Shown here: in pieces, positions 53,113 through 62,444 of the stretch
Position numbering within the stretch: the first letter of the stretch is position 1
Layout: each line of letters opens with the position of its first letter
Assembly: GCA_965662735.1 (NCBI GenBank)
Contig: CBFIIU010000002.1
Span: 124,001 to 188,000 of the forward strand
Length of the DNA stretch: 64,000 bases
Direction of reading: 5' to 3'
From: JAYODZ01 sp965662735
Lineage (GTDB): Bacteria > Pseudomonadota > Alphaproteobacteria > RS24
The notes under the pieces: model-generated
The model's input: only the letters and a program-made list of their open reading frames with translations
What the model was told of the DNA's origin: nothing
Databases searched by the model: none
Program-made: the position numbers and the translations under genes

Positions 53113-55017
53113 ATGTCTGGAATGCGCAATTTTGCAATTTGGGTTGTCGTCGCACTGATGTTGCTGACCTTATTCAATATGTTTAATGGGCCGGTGAGCG
53201 ATCAAAATAGCCGCGAGATTACCTTTTCCCAATTCACGGCTGAGGTCGATGCAGGATCGATATCCGACGTCATGATTTCAGGCGACACTGTGAAGGGGCG
53301 CTATGCGACAGGCGGAGGCTTTACCACTTTTATTCCGCAAAACGATCCGAATTTGATCTCTCGTTTGCAAGCCCGCGGTGTTAATATTTCCGTAAAGCCG
53401 GAAAATACAGGGCCAACCCTTTTGGGTGTTTTGATCTCATGGTTCCCCATGTTGTTGCTGATCGGGGTGTGGGTATTCTTCATGCGCCAGATGCAAGGCG
53501 GTGCGGGCAAAGCCATGGGCTTTGGCAAGTCAAAGGCAAAATTGCTCACCGAAGCGCATGGCCGCGTCACCTTTGACGACGTTGCTGGCATTGATGAAGC
53601 GAAAGACGACTTGCAAGAGATCGTCGATTTCTTGAAAGACCCCACTAAATTTCAAAGATTGGGCGGTCGCATTCCGCGTGGCGCATTATTGGTGGGCCCT
53701 CCAGGCACCGGTAAAACTTTGCTGGCGCGCGCCATTGCCGGCGAAGCGGGAGTGCCGTTTTTCACCATTTCGGGTTCGGATTTTGTTGAGATGTTTGTGG
53801 GCGTGGGTGCGAGCCGCGTGCGCGATATGTTCGAGCAAGCCAAGCGCAACGCGCCGTGTATTATCTTCATCGATGAGATCGATGCTGTGGGTCGCCACAG
53901 GGGTGCTGGTTTGGGCGGTGGAAATGATGAACGCGAACAGACCCTCAACCAGCTCTTGGTTGAAATGGATGGCTTTGAAGCCAATGAGAGCATTATCTTG
54001 ATCGCGGCCACCAACCGGCCAGACGTTCTTGATCCAGCTCTCTTGCGCCCAGGTCGGTTTGACCGTCAAGTGGTCGTTCCCAATCCCGATATTATTGGTC
54101 GCGAAAAAATTCTGAAAGTTCACATGAAGAAAACACCGCTGGCGTCGGATGTCGATGCGCGGGTGATTGCGCGTGGCACGCCTGGTTTCTCGGGCGCCGA
54201 TCTCGCCAATTTGGTGAACGAGGCGGCCCTTCTTGCGGCGCGTCGGGGCAAGCGATTGGTCTCTATGGCCGAGTTTGAAGACGCCAAAGATAAGGTGATG
54301 ATGGGTGCCGAGCGCCGCTCAATGGTGATGACGGAAGAAGAGAAAAAGCTCACAGCCTATCATGAAGGCGGGCACGCATTGGTTGCGCTGAACCTTGAAG
54401 CCTCAGACCCCATTCACAAAGCCACCATTATTCCGCGGGGCCGCGCCTTGGGAATGGTGATGCGCTTGCCGGAACGCGATTTAATCTCCGTGACCCGCGC
54501 CCGTCTGAAAGCCGATTTGGCTGTGGCGATGGGGGGACGTATTGCCGAGGAGTTGATTTTCGGTCATGACAAGGTGACTTCGGGCGCATCATCGGACATT
54601 CAAATGGCGACCAATATGGCCAAGGCCATGGTCACCCGCTATGGCATGAGCGACGATTTGGGGCCACTGGCCTACGCAGAAAACGAGCAAGAAGTGTTTT
54701 TGGGGCATAGCGTATCAAGAACGCAAAATATGTCGGAAGAAACCCAGCGTAAAATTGACAGCGAGGTGCGGCGTTTGGTTGATGAGGGCTATGCCACAGC
54801 GAAACAAATTTTGACCGAAAAAATGGATAAATTGCACATCATCGCTCAAGGTTTGCTGGAATATGAAACACTGAGCGGGGACGAAATTATTGGTTTGCTG
54901 AAGGGCGAGCCGCCGCATCGTCCAGATGCGAATGACTCTGGTCCGAAGGGTCCGCGGTCTCCGTTTCCGACAACAGGCGGTGCGCCCGTTGCAGGGGCTG
55001 AGCCGCAAGGTTTGTAG
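53113..55017 (+). CDS. ftsH: ATP-dependent zinc metalloprotease FtsH
   Basis: Membrane AAA+ protease that degrades misplaced membrane proteins and regulators such as RpoH. Two membrane segments (residues ~7-24 and ~102-122), Walker A GPPGTGKTLLA, Walker B IIFIDEIDAVGRHRG, second region of homology ATNRPDVLDPALLRPGRFDR, zinc site HEGGH (family HExxH), and the third ligand region. 634 residues. ATG 53113 follows GGAGAGG. The C-terminus is Pro/Gly-rich. It precedes folP. Confidence 0.97.
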   Translation: MSGMRNFAIWVVVALMLLTLFNMFNGPVSDQNSREITFSQFTAEVDAGSISDVMISGDTVKGRYATGGGFTTFIPQNDPNLISRLQARGVNISVKPENTGPTLLGVLISWFPMLLLIGVWVFFMRQMQGGAGKAMGFGKSKAKLLTEAHGRVTFDDVAGIDEAKDDLQEIVDFLKDPTKFQRLGGRIPRGALLVGPPGTGKTLLARAIAGEAGVPFFTISGSDFVEMFVGVGASRVRDMFEQAKRNAPCIIFIDEIDAVGRHRGAGLGGGNDEREQTLNQLLVEMDGFEANESIILIAATNRPDVLDPALLRPGRFDRQVVVPNPDIIGREKILKVHMKKTPLASDVDARVIARGTPGFSGADLANLVNEAALLAARRGKRLVSMAEFEDAKDKVMMGAERRSMVMTEEEKKLTAYHEGGHALVALNLEASDPIHKATIIPRGRALGMVMRLPERDLISVTRARLKADLAVAMGGRIAEELIFGHDKVTSGASSDIQMATNMAKAMVTRYGMSDDLGPLAYAENEQEVFLGHSVSRTQNMSEETQRKIDSEVRRLVDEGYATAKQILTEKMDKLHIIAQGLLEYETLSGDEIIGLLKGEPPHRPDANDSGPKGPRSPFPTTGGAPVAGAEPQGL

Positions 55018-55049
55018 GCCGTATTAGAAGCATCACTGGCCACAGATTA

Positions 55050-55898
55050 ATGAGCCGCCCGCGCATTTTTGGTATCCTCAATATTACCGAGGATAGCTTT
55101 TCAGATGGCGGGCGGTTTCTTTCACCTGATCACGCCATCGCCCAAGCGCGAGCGCTGGTCGCAGCTGGGGCTGACGTGTTGGATGTTGGTCCGGCCTCGA
55201 GCCACCCGGACGCTCAATATGTGCCCCCAGAGGCCGAAATTGACCGCCTGCAAGCGGTCTGGCCTGAATTGCGCGCCCTGAATTGTCCGATCAGCCTCGA
55301 CAGCTATCATGTCGAAACACAGCGCTGGGCGCTTGCGCAAGGGGTTGAGTGGTTGAACGATGTCACAGGATTTCCGCACCCCGAGCTGTACCCTGAATTA
55401 GCCGAGAGTGCCTGTCGCTTGGTGGTCATGCATGCGGTTCAATCGAAGGGCATGGACAGGCATGCCGCGCAAAGCGGGCAGGGTCGGGCGCAACGCATTG
55501 AGACCGACGCCAACCAGATGATGGCGCAAATTAAATCCTTTTTTGACGAGCGGCTCAACGCTTTGAACGCCGCAGGTATTGCCACGGATCGATTGGTGAT
55601 TGATCCCGGCATGGGCTTTTTTTTAGGAAATCAGCCGGATGTATCCTTGCGGGTTTTGGCTCAATTAGATGATTTAAAATCAACTTTTGGGCTTCCTGTG
55701 CTGCTGTCGGTTTCGCGAAAAAGTTTTTTGCGCGCGCAGTCGCAGCGTGCTCTCGAGGATATTGGCCCGATGTCGCTGGCAGCAGAATTATGGGCCTGCC
55801 AGTTGGGCGTCGACTATATTCGGACGCATGAGGTTGACCCCCTCAAAGATGCGCTCGACCTATATGCAACACTCCGTCAGCACCGCAAAGCTCTGTAA
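55050..55898 (+). CDS. folP: Dihydropteroate synthase of the Sul (sulfonamide-insensitive) type
   Basis: Joins p-aminobenzoate to dihydropterin diphosphate in folate synthesis. The motifs are those of mobile Sul1/Sul2 rather than ordinary DHPS: IFGILNITEDSFSDGG, GADVLDVGPASSHPDA (ordinary: DVGGESTRPG), NDVTGFPHPELYPELAESAC, LVVMHAVQ (ordinary: MHMQG), IDPGMGFFLG (ordinary: DPGFGFGK), VSRKSFL, and DYIRTHEV. From DPG to SRKS I count 37 residues before SRKS, as in Sul1 from memory, versus about 34 in E. coli FolP. 282 residues. It sits between ftsH and glmM, the normal alphaproteobacterial folP place, so it is probably the native enzyme. Drug insensitivity is inferred from resemblance. Confidence 0.92.
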   Translation: MSRPRIFGILNITEDSFSDGGRFLSPDHAIAQARALVAAGADVLDVGPASSHPDAQYVPPEAEIDRLQAVWPELRALNCPISLDSYHVETQRWALAQGVEWLNDVTGFPHPELYPELAESACRLVVMHAVQSKGMDRHAAQSGQGRAQRIETDANQMMAQIKSFFDERLNALNAAGIATDRLVIDPGMGFFLGNQPDVSLRVLAQLDDLKSTFGLPVLLSVSRKSFLRAQSQRALEDIGPMSLAAELWACQLGVDYIRTHEVDPLKDALDLYATLRQHRKAL

Positions 55899-55977
55899 TA
55901 TTTCGATAAATTCTTTTATTTGCCGCTTGTTCCGAATTCCGGCATGAACGAGGTTGAGGTTTTGTGAAGGGCGAGTG

Positions 55978-57330
55978 ATGATCCGAAAATATTTTGGCAC
56001 AGACGGAATTCGCGGAACAGTGAACGACGAAAAAATGACGGCCGAAGTGGCTTTGCGTCTGGGGATGGCGGCTGGCCATCTGTTTCGCAATGGCAATCAT
56101 CGGCACCGCGTGGTGATCGGAAAAGACACACGCTTGTCTGGCTATATGATTGAACCTGCTTTGGTGGCGGGCTTCACCTCCATGGGCATGGATGTGTTTT
56201 TATTCGGTCCGATCCCCACTCCGGCGGTCTCTTTCCTCACGCGCTCATTACGGGCCGATCTCGGTGTGATGATTTCGGCGTCGCATAATCACTTTGAAGA
56301 TAATGGCATTAAATTATTTGGCCCAGACGGGTTCAAGCTATCTGATCAATTGGAGAGCGATATTGAGGCGCTCATGTCGCCCAGCTCTGGCTTAAGCCTG
56401 GCCGCACCTGCCGCGCTGGGGCGCGCGAAGCGGATCGACGACAGCCAAGCCCGCTACATTGAATTTGCCAAGCGGACTTTTCCCCGAGACCTGACGCTTG
56501 ATGGCGTGAAGATTGTGCTCGATTGCGCGAATGGCGCCTCCTATCGCGTGGCACCAACAGCCCTATGGGAATTAGGTGCTGAGGTCATTGCCATTGGCGT
56601 CGAGCCTGACGGTTTTAATATCAACAAAGAATGTGGTTCCACATCGACAGCACAGATCCGTGCCCGTGTGATCAAGGAAGGCGCTGATATCGGTATCGCA
56701 CTGGACGGGGATGCAGATCGCGTCATTATTATTGATGAAAAAGGGCAAGAGGTTGATGGCGATCAGATCATGGGCTTGATTGCGCTTGATTGGCTGGCCC
56801 ATGATCGTCTGCGGCAACCGGGAATTGTGACAACGGTGATGTCGAATTTGGGCTTGGAGCGGTGTTTGAACGAGGTTGGCTTAGCCATGATCCGCGCCAA
56901 TGTGGGCGATCGCTATGTTGTCGAGCAAATGCGGGCCGGAAATTATAATCTCGGGGGCGAGCAATCTGGCCATATTGTGCTCAGCGATTTTTCGTCCACC
57001 GGAGACGGTTTAATTGCGGCCTTGCAAGTTCTCGCGGTGATGAAGCGGCGGGCACGCAAAGTCAGCGAAATTTGCTCCGTGTTCACACCGGTTCCCCAAA
57101 TTTTGCGAAATGTTTCGTATGGAGGCGGCGAGCCTTTAGGCGATAGTAAAGTGGTCGAGGCTATTCGCGCGGCCGAGGATGTGCTGGGGCGCGATGGGCG
57201 TATTCTGGTGCGAAAATCCGGTACAGAAAATTTGATCCGGGTGATGGGCGAAGGCGATGATGCCCAAGCGGTTGATCGTGCTGTCAGTCAAATTGTCGAA
57301 GCGGTCAATCAAGTCGCCTCAGCCGCCTAA
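55978..57330 (+). CDS. glmM: Phosphoglucosamine mutase
   Basis: Converts glucosamine 6-phosphate to glucosamine 1-phosphate for peptidoglycan and LPS. It has KYFGTDGIRGTVND, the phosphoserine loop MISASHNHFEDNGIK (Ser near residue 103), the metal loop ALDGDADRVIIID, and GGEQSGHIVL; the C-terminal RKSGTENLIRVM binds phosphate. 450 residues. I chose ATG 55978; GTG 55975 is also open. It follows folP by 79 bases. Confidence 0.97.
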   Translation: MIRKYFGTDGIRGTVNDEKMTAEVALRLGMAAGHLFRNGNHRHRVVIGKDTRLSGYMIEPALVAGFTSMGMDVFLFGPIPTPAVSFLTRSLRADLGVMISASHNHFEDNGIKLFGPDGFKLSDQLESDIEALMSPSSGLSLAAPAALGRAKRIDDSQARYIEFAKRTFPRDLTLDGVKIVLDCANGASYRVAPTALWELGAEVIAIGVEPDGFNINKECGSTSTAQIRARVIKEGADIGIALDGDADRVIIIDEKGQEVDGDQIMGLIALDWLAHDRLRQPGIVTTVMSNLGLERCLNEVGLAMIRANVGDRYVVEQMRAGNYNLGGEQSGHIVLSDFSSTGDGLIAALQVLAVMKRRARKVSEICSVFTPVPQILRNVSYGGGEPLGDSKVVEAIRAAEDVLGRDGRILVRKSGTENLIRVMGEGDDAQAVDRAVSQIVEAVNQVASAA

Positions 57331-57362
57331 TCATTGGCGAACGCAAAAGGAAGTGTGAAATC

Positions 57363-58193
57363 ATGTCGCGCGGTCGGGTCCTCGTTATTGCCGGCTCTGA
57401 TTCTGGCGGAGGAGCCGGTTTACAGGCTGATTTAAAGACGATTACCGTCATGGGAGGGTATGGCGCATCCGCTGTAACCGCTCTGACCGCCCAGAACACG
57501 CAAGGCGTGAATGATATTCTCGACGTGCCTGGGGCTTTCATTAGGGCACAAATACACGCCGTGCTCAGTGATATTGGGGCAGACTGTCTGAAAACGGGCA
57601 TGTTGCATCGACGCGATATTATCGAAATCGTTGCTGAAATGTGGGAGGCCTATGGCAAGCCCACCTTGGTTGTTGATCCTGTGATGGTTGCAAAAGGCGG
57701 CGCGCGCCTGTTGCAGGCCGAGGCGGTTGACGCGCTTCAGCACTTGCTTCTTCCCGCGGCAAGTTTGCTGACACCCAATTTACCTGAGGCGGGTGTGCTC
57801 ATGGGGCGCGAGATCGAGCGGGTGGATGATATGAAGCGCGCGGCCGACTGGCTGATGGATCGGGGCGCACGTGCAGTGCTGCTGAAAGGTGGCCACGGAC
57901 ATGACAACACAATTACCGATCTGCTGGCCCAGCAAAGCGGCTTTACGATGTTCGAAAATGAGCGGATTGTAACGCCCCATACGCATGGAACGGGCTGCAC
58001 ATTGGCCAGTGCAATTGCCACTGGCTTGGCGCGCGGTATTCCGATCGTGGAGGCGGTGGCGCTGTCGATCGATTATGTTCGATGTGCTATCAAGGCGGCG
58101 CCGGGGCTCGGTCAGGGCCATGGGCCTTTAAACCACCGTGCGGATATCCCCAGCTATCTCGACACTCATTTTGGCCGAGAAATCAAAGACTGA
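57363..58193 (+). CDS. thiD: Hydroxymethylpyrimidine/phosphomethylpyrimidine kinase
   Basis: Phosphorylates HMP and HMP-P for thiamine synthesis. Ribokinase-fold marks: VIAGSDSGGGAGLQADLKT near residue 9, TALTAQNTQGV, VVDPVMVAKGGARLL, TPNLPEAGVLMG, LLKGGHG, and the anion hole HTHGTGCTLASAIA. 276 residues. Thiamine diphosphate is the cofactor of dxs and tkt elsewhere in this window, though no thi riboswitch is seen here. Confidence 0.94.
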   Translation: MSRGRVLVIAGSDSGGGAGLQADLKTITVMGGYGASAVTALTAQNTQGVNDILDVPGAFIRAQIHAVLSDIGADCLKTGMLHRRDIIEIVAEMWEAYGKPTLVVDPVMVAKGGARLLQAEAVDALQHLLLPAASLLTPNLPEAGVLMGREIERVDDMKRAADWLMDRGARAVLLKGGHGHDNTITDLLAQQSGFTMFENERIVTPHTHGTGCTLASAIATGLARGIPIVEAVALSIDYVRCAIKAAPGLGQGHGPLNHRADIPSYLDTHFGREIKD

Positions 58194-58278
58194 CCCTCTC
58201 ACGGCTCTGTGGGGCGATTGGGTGCAGCTGGTTGCACCAAAAAGGTCGATTGACTTTTGTTTCGATAATGACTAACCG

Positions 58279-58325
58279 TTCTCTCGGGCCACCCTTCCCC
58301 AACGAAGGGCAACTATCTGAGAGGG
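58279..58325 (+). promoter_or_regulatory. Structured serC leader (serC RNA motif) covering the ribosome binding site
   Basis: CTCTC (58281-58285) pairs with GAGAG (58319-58323), extended by two G-U pairs, and an inner CCCTT/AAGGG stem (58292-58296 / 58305-58309) closes a CCCCAACG loop, with GGGCCA and GCAACTATCT on the two sides. The outer 3' strand is the Shine-Dalgarno sequence AGAGGG, 7 bases before the serC ATG, so folding would hide it. This matches my memory of the alphaproteobacterial serC RNA motif; its ligand, if any, is unknown. Confidence 0.68.
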
Positions 58326-58332
58326 TAGACAT

Positions 58333-59499
58333 ATGTCAGATCTCAAAAAGCCGGACCAGCGTCCGCAAAACCCCAACTTCTCATCTGGGCCATGCGCTAA
58401 GCGGCCAGGATGGTCATTCTCCCACTTATCGACAGACGCTTTAGGGCGGTCCCACCGATCAAAAATCGGTAAGGCCAAGCTCCTGGATGCGATCGAACGC
58501 ACCCGAACAGTGCTCAAAATTCCGGACGATTATCATATCGGCATTGTGCCGGGTTCTGATACCGGCGCCTTTGAGATGGCCATGTGGTCGTTGCTGGGTG
58601 CACGGGGCGTTGATGTCCTCGGCTGGGAGAGCTTCGGCCTCGGCTGGGTCAGTGACATTGTCAAACAACTTAAATTATCGGATGTCCGCCGGTTAGAAGC
58701 GGGCTATGGCGCGTTGCCCGATCTTGCGAGCGTCGATTGCGACCGCGATGTGGTCTTCACCTGGAATGGCACAACTTCGGGTGTGCGCGTGCCCAATGGC
58801 GACTGGATTTCGAGCCAACGCCAAGGGCTGACCTTATGCGACGCCACATCCGCCGCTTTCGCCATGGATCTACCGTGGGATAAGCTCGATGTCACCACCT
58901 TTAGCTGGCAAAAAGTGATGGGCGGCGAAGGGGCTCATGGCATGTTGATCCTATCGCCGCGCGTGGTAGAACGGCTTGAGAGCTACACGCCTGCTTGGCC
59001 GATGCCAAAAGTGTTTCGCCTCACCAAGGGTGGGAAATTGATCGCTGGCATTTTCAAAGGCGAGACCATTAATACACCTTCCATGATGGCGGTTGAAGAT
59101 TATCTCGATGCCTTAATTTGGGCCGAAGGAGTGGGTGGTTTTGCGGGCTTGCAAAACCGTGTGCAGCAAAACTTTAACGCCATTGATGCGTGGGTCGGAA
59201 AAACCGATTGGGTCGATTTTCTGTGCCCTGATGCCGCTTTACGCTCAACGACTTCTGTCTGTCTCGTCATCGGATCTAAAGAGGTGACTGCGCTCGAAGC
59301 AGATGCGCAGGCCGCCTTTGCAAAGAAGCTTGTGTCTTTGTTGGACGCTGAGGGTGTGGCTTATGACATTGGGGCCTATCGCGATGCACCTGCTGGGCTT
59401 CGGATTTGGGCGGGTGCCACGGTTGAGACAAGCGATCTCACGGCTCTTTTCCCCTGGTTAGACTGGGCCTACGCCGTCGCTTTGACTGATCTCGCGTAA
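58333..59499 (+). CDS. serC: Phosphoserine aminotransferase
   Basis: PLP enzyme converting 3-phosphohydroxypyruvate to phosphoserine; also used in PLP synthesis. It is the ~390-residue alphaproteobacterial/archaeal type: NFSSGPCAKRPGW at the start, VPGSDTGAFEMAMW, TWNGTTSGVRVP, CDATSAAFAMDLPWDKLD, and the PLP lysine in FSWQKVMGGEGAHG. 388 residues. It has a structured leader and is followed after 20 bases by serA, which makes its substrate. Confidence 0.95.
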   Translation: MSDLKKPDQRPQNPNFSSGPCAKRPGWSFSHLSTDALGRSHRSKIGKAKLLDAIERTRTVLKIPDDYHIGIVPGSDTGAFEMAMWSLLGARGVDVLGWESFGLGWVSDIVKQLKLSDVRRLEAGYGALPDLASVDCDRDVVFTWNGTTSGVRVPNGDWISSQRQGLTLCDATSAAFAMDLPWDKLDVTTFSWQKVMGGEGAHGMLILSPRVVERLESYTPAWPMPKVFRLTKGGKLIAGIFKGETINTPSMMAVEDYLDALIWAEGVGGFAGLQNRVQQNFNAIDAWVGKTDWVDFLCPDAALRSTTSVCLVIGSKEVTALEADAQAAFAKKLVSLLDAEGVAYDIGAYRDAPAGLRIWAGATVETSDLTALFPWLDWAYAVALTDLA

Positions 59500-59519
59500 T
59501 TTTAGATAAGGATAATATC

Positions 59520-61097
59520 ATGCCGAAAGTGCTAATTGCCGACAAAATGAGTGCGGCTGCCGAACAAATTTTTCGTGATCGCGGGATCGATGTCGATGTG
59601 ATCACCGGTCTTGATCGTGACGAATTGATCAAAATTATTGCCGACTATGATGGCTTGGTTGTGCGCTCGTCGACCAAAGCGACGCCACCGGTCATCGCCG
59701 CCGCTGATCGCTTGAAAGTGATCGGGCGCGCCGGGATCGGGGTCGATAATATTGACATTCCGGCCTCAACCGAGCGCGGGATTGTGGTTATGAATACGCC
59801 GTTTGGAAATTCGATCACCACTGCGGAGCACGCCATTGCGCTGATGTTTGCGCTTGCGCGTGAGCTCCCTGCGGCGAATACGTCGACCCATCAAGGCAAA
59901 TGGGAGAAAAACCGTTTCATGGGTGTTGAAGTCACAGCCAAAACATTAGGTGTTATTGGGTGTGGTAATATCGGCGCCAATGTTGCCCAGCGCGGTTTGG
60001 GGCTGAAAATGAAAGTGATCGCCTTTGACCCGTTTTTGACACCAGAGCGTGCAATTGAATTGGGTGTTGAAAGTGTCGATCTCGATACTTTGCTGGCGCG
60101 CGCTGATTTTATTACCTTGCACACCCCCCTCACCGACAAGACGCGGAATATCATCAATAAGGCCACCCTCGCCAAAACCAAAAAAGGCGTACGCATTATT
60201 AACTGCGCACGGGGCGGCTTGATTAACGAGGCTGATTTGAAAGAAGCGCTCGACAGTGGCCATGTGGCAGGCGCTGCATTGGATGTGTTTGAGCAAGAGC
60301 CAGCCAAGGAAAGCGCATTTTTCGGAATGGATAACGTGGTCTGCACGCCGCATTTGGGTGCGTCCACCGAAGAAGCGCAGGAAAATGTGGCGCTGCAAGT
60401 GGCCGAGCAAATGTCGGATTTCTTACTCACCGGAGCGGTGACAAATGCCATCAACATGCCGTCCATTTCGGCGGAGGACGCGCCGCGGCTTCGCCCGTTT
60501 GTAGCGCTTGCGGAGCAATTGGGGCTGTTTGCCGGCCAAATTACGGAAAGCCGCATTGAGGCTGTCACCCTTGAATATGCAGGGGAAGTCAGCGACCTGA
60601 ACTGCGCTCCACTGACCGCTGCGGCCATTGCTGGTTTGCTGCGTCCTCTTTTGTCAGATGTAAATATGGTAAGCGCGCCGGCATTGGCCAAACAGCGTGG
60701 TTTACAGGTGTCCGAGTCCAAGCAAGAATCGGCAGGGGCATTTGATAGTTATATCCGCCTGATCGTGAAAACCGAGCGTCAAGAGCGCTCTGTTGCTGGC
60801 ACCGTCTTCTCAGACAGCAAGCCGCGGATCATTCAGGTGAAAGGGATTAACCTGGAGGCGGAACTATCGCCCCGTATGCTCTATGTGACCAATACGGATA
60901 AGCCTGGATTTATTGGCGCCCTCGGCAGTTTGCTCGGCACGCACAATATTAATATCGCTTCCTTCAGCTTGGGCCGTGATAAGCCTAATGGCGATGCCAT
61001 TTCTTTAGTCAGCGTCGATGAAGAAATCTCTGGCGATGTCCTGTCGGCGATCCAAGCTTTGCCGCAAGTGGTTCAGGCAAAGAAACTCTATTTCTAG
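59520..61097 (+). CDS. serA: D-3-phosphoglycerate dehydrogenase
   Basis: First step of serine synthesis: oxidation of 3-phosphoglycerate. It has GRAGIGVDNIDI, the NAD-binding GVIGCGNIGANVA (near residue 143), INCARGGLINEADL, the catalytic His in CTPHLGASTEEAQ, an intervening allosteric domain (about residues 320-450), and a C-terminal ACT domain (DKPGFIGALGSLLGTHNINIASF). 525 residues, the long form likely inhibited by serine. AAGGATAATATC precedes the ATG. Confidence 0.97.
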   Translation: MPKVLIADKMSAAAEQIFRDRGIDVDVITGLDRDELIKIIADYDGLVVRSSTKATPPVIAAADRLKVIGRAGIGVDNIDIPASTERGIVVMNTPFGNSITTAEHAIALMFALARELPAANTSTHQGKWEKNRFMGVEVTAKTLGVIGCGNIGANVAQRGLGLKMKVIAFDPFLTPERAIELGVESVDLDTLLARADFITLHTPLTDKTRNIINKATLAKTKKGVRIINCARGGLINEADLKEALDSGHVAGAALDVFEQEPAKESAFFGMDNVVCTPHLGASTEEAQENVALQVAEQMSDFLLTGAVTNAINMPSISAEDAPRLRPFVALAEQLGLFAGQITESRIEAVTLEYAGEVSDLNCAPLTAAAIAGLLRPLLSDVNMVSAPALAKQRGLQVSESKQESAGAFDSYIRLIVKTERQERSVAGTVFSDSKPRIIQVKGINLEAELSPRMLYVTNTDKPGFIGALGSLLGTHNINIASFSLGRDKPNGDAISLVSVDEEISGDVLSAIQALPQVVQAKKLYF

Positions 61098-61108
61098 GAG
61101 GCTGAGCT

Positions 61109-62401
61109 ATGGCCAATGTGGTGGTCGTCGGTTCCCAATGGGGCGATGAGGGTAAAGGCAAAATCGTAGACTGGTTGTCCTTGCGGGCTGATTTGGTTGT
61201 CCGTTTTCAAGGCGGCCACAATGCCGGCCATACATTGGTCATTAATGGCGAGACCTATAAGTTGAGCCTCTTGCCATCCGGTATCGTTCGTCCGGGTAAA
61301 CGGTCAGTCATTGGCAATGGTGTGGTGATTGACCCATGGGCGTTGATCGATGAGATGGAGCGCTTGCGTGCGCAAGGCGTGGCGATTTCCCCTGATAATT
61401 TGAAAATTGCCGAAAATGCATCGCTGATCATGCCGGTTCATCAAGAGTTGGATGCGGCGCGTGAGGCGGCGCAAGCCGGAACGAAGATCGGCACCACCAA
61501 GCGCGGCATTGGCCCTGCCTATGAAGACAAGGTAGGACGGCGTGCGATCCGTGTCGCTGACTTGCTGTATCCTGAGGCTCTTCCTGCCAAGGTGGAAGAT
61601 CTGCTGAGCCACCATAATGCTCTGCGGCGTGGTATGGACTTGCCGCCTTATGATGGCGCTGAGCTGGTTCAGAAATTGCTGCAGATTGCGCCCCAGATAA
61701 CCCCCTTCATTGCCCCAGTTTGGAAAATTCTCGATCAGGCGCGGCGCAGCGGTGAACGAATTTTATTTGAAGGGGCACAAGGCACTTTGCTCGATATCGA
61801 CCACGGCACTTACCCATTTGTGACGAGCTCGAACACGATTGCGGGTCAGGCGGCCGTTGGCAGTGGCATAGGCCCATCCGCCTTGTCGCATGTCTTAGGA
61901 ATTACGAAAGCCTACACCACACGGGTTGGAGAAGGGCCATTTCCAACCGAGCAAAAAAATGAAGTGGGGGAACGGCTGGGTGAGCGCGGTCATGAGTTCG
62001 GAACGGTGACGGGTCGGAAGCGGCGCTGTGGCTGGTTTGACGCTGTGCTGGTGCGGCAAGCCGCTATTACGGGGGGGATTAATGGCATCGCCCTCACGAA
62101 ACTCGATGTGCTCGATGGTTTTGACGAAATTAAAATTTGTACAGCCTATCGTCTCGATGGTCGCGAGATTGATTATCTGCCGGCGACGGCCGCCGAACAG
62201 GCGCGCATAGAACCGGTATATGAGACCATTCCGGGTTGGCATGAAACAAGTTATGGCGCACGCAGTTGGGCCGATCTGCCGGCCAATGCCGTCCGATATG
62301 TGCGTTATATTGAAGAGTTGACCGGCACTCCAGTGACCTTGTTGTCTACAAGCCCCGAGCGCGACGATACAATTTTGGTGCGCGATCCTTTTGAGGATTA
62401 G
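61109..62401 (+). CDS. purA: Adenylosuccinate synthetase
   Basis: GTP-dependent ligation of aspartate to IMP, the first committed step to AMP. GSQWGDEGKGKIVDWL, FQGGHNAGHTL, TTKRGIGPAYEDKVGRRAIR, FEGAQGTLLDIDHGTYPFVTSS and the GTP-binding KLDVLDGFDEI. 430 residues. A strong AGGAGG lies 8 bases before the ATG; 11 bases after serA, so likely co-transcribed. It converges on rpoH. Confidence 0.97.
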   Translation: MANVVVVGSQWGDEGKGKIVDWLSLRADLVVRFQGGHNAGHTLVINGETYKLSLLPSGIVRPGKRSVIGNGVVIDPWALIDEMERLRAQGVAISPDNLKIAENASLIMPVHQELDAAREAAQAGTKIGTTKRGIGPAYEDKVGRRAIRVADLLYPEALPAKVEDLLSHHNALRRGMDLPPYDGAELVQKLLQIAPQITPFIAPVWKILDQARRSGERILFEGAQGTLLDIDHGTYPFVTSSNTIAGQAAVGSGIGPSALSHVLGITKAYTTRVGEGPFPTEQKNEVGERLGERGHEFGTVTGRKRRCGWFDAVLVRQAAITGGINGIALTKLDVLDGFDEIKICTAYRLDGREIDYLPATAAEQARIEPVYETIPGWHETSYGARSWADLPANAVRYVRYIEELTGTPVTLLSTSPERDDTILVRDPFED

Positions 62402-62444
62402 AGGCCTCTCGCGGATTATTCTGCAATCTTGATCTTTTGGTCGA

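Noticed and set aside
53113..55017. HEGGH in FtsH as a damaged zinc site
   Set aside because: It still fits HExxH; the variable middle residues differ among FtsH proteins.
59891..60721. 276-codon open frame on the minus strand opposite serA
   Set aside because: It is the antisense shadow of a well-conserved gene, with Ser/Arg-rich composition and no recognisable domain or ribosome binding site.
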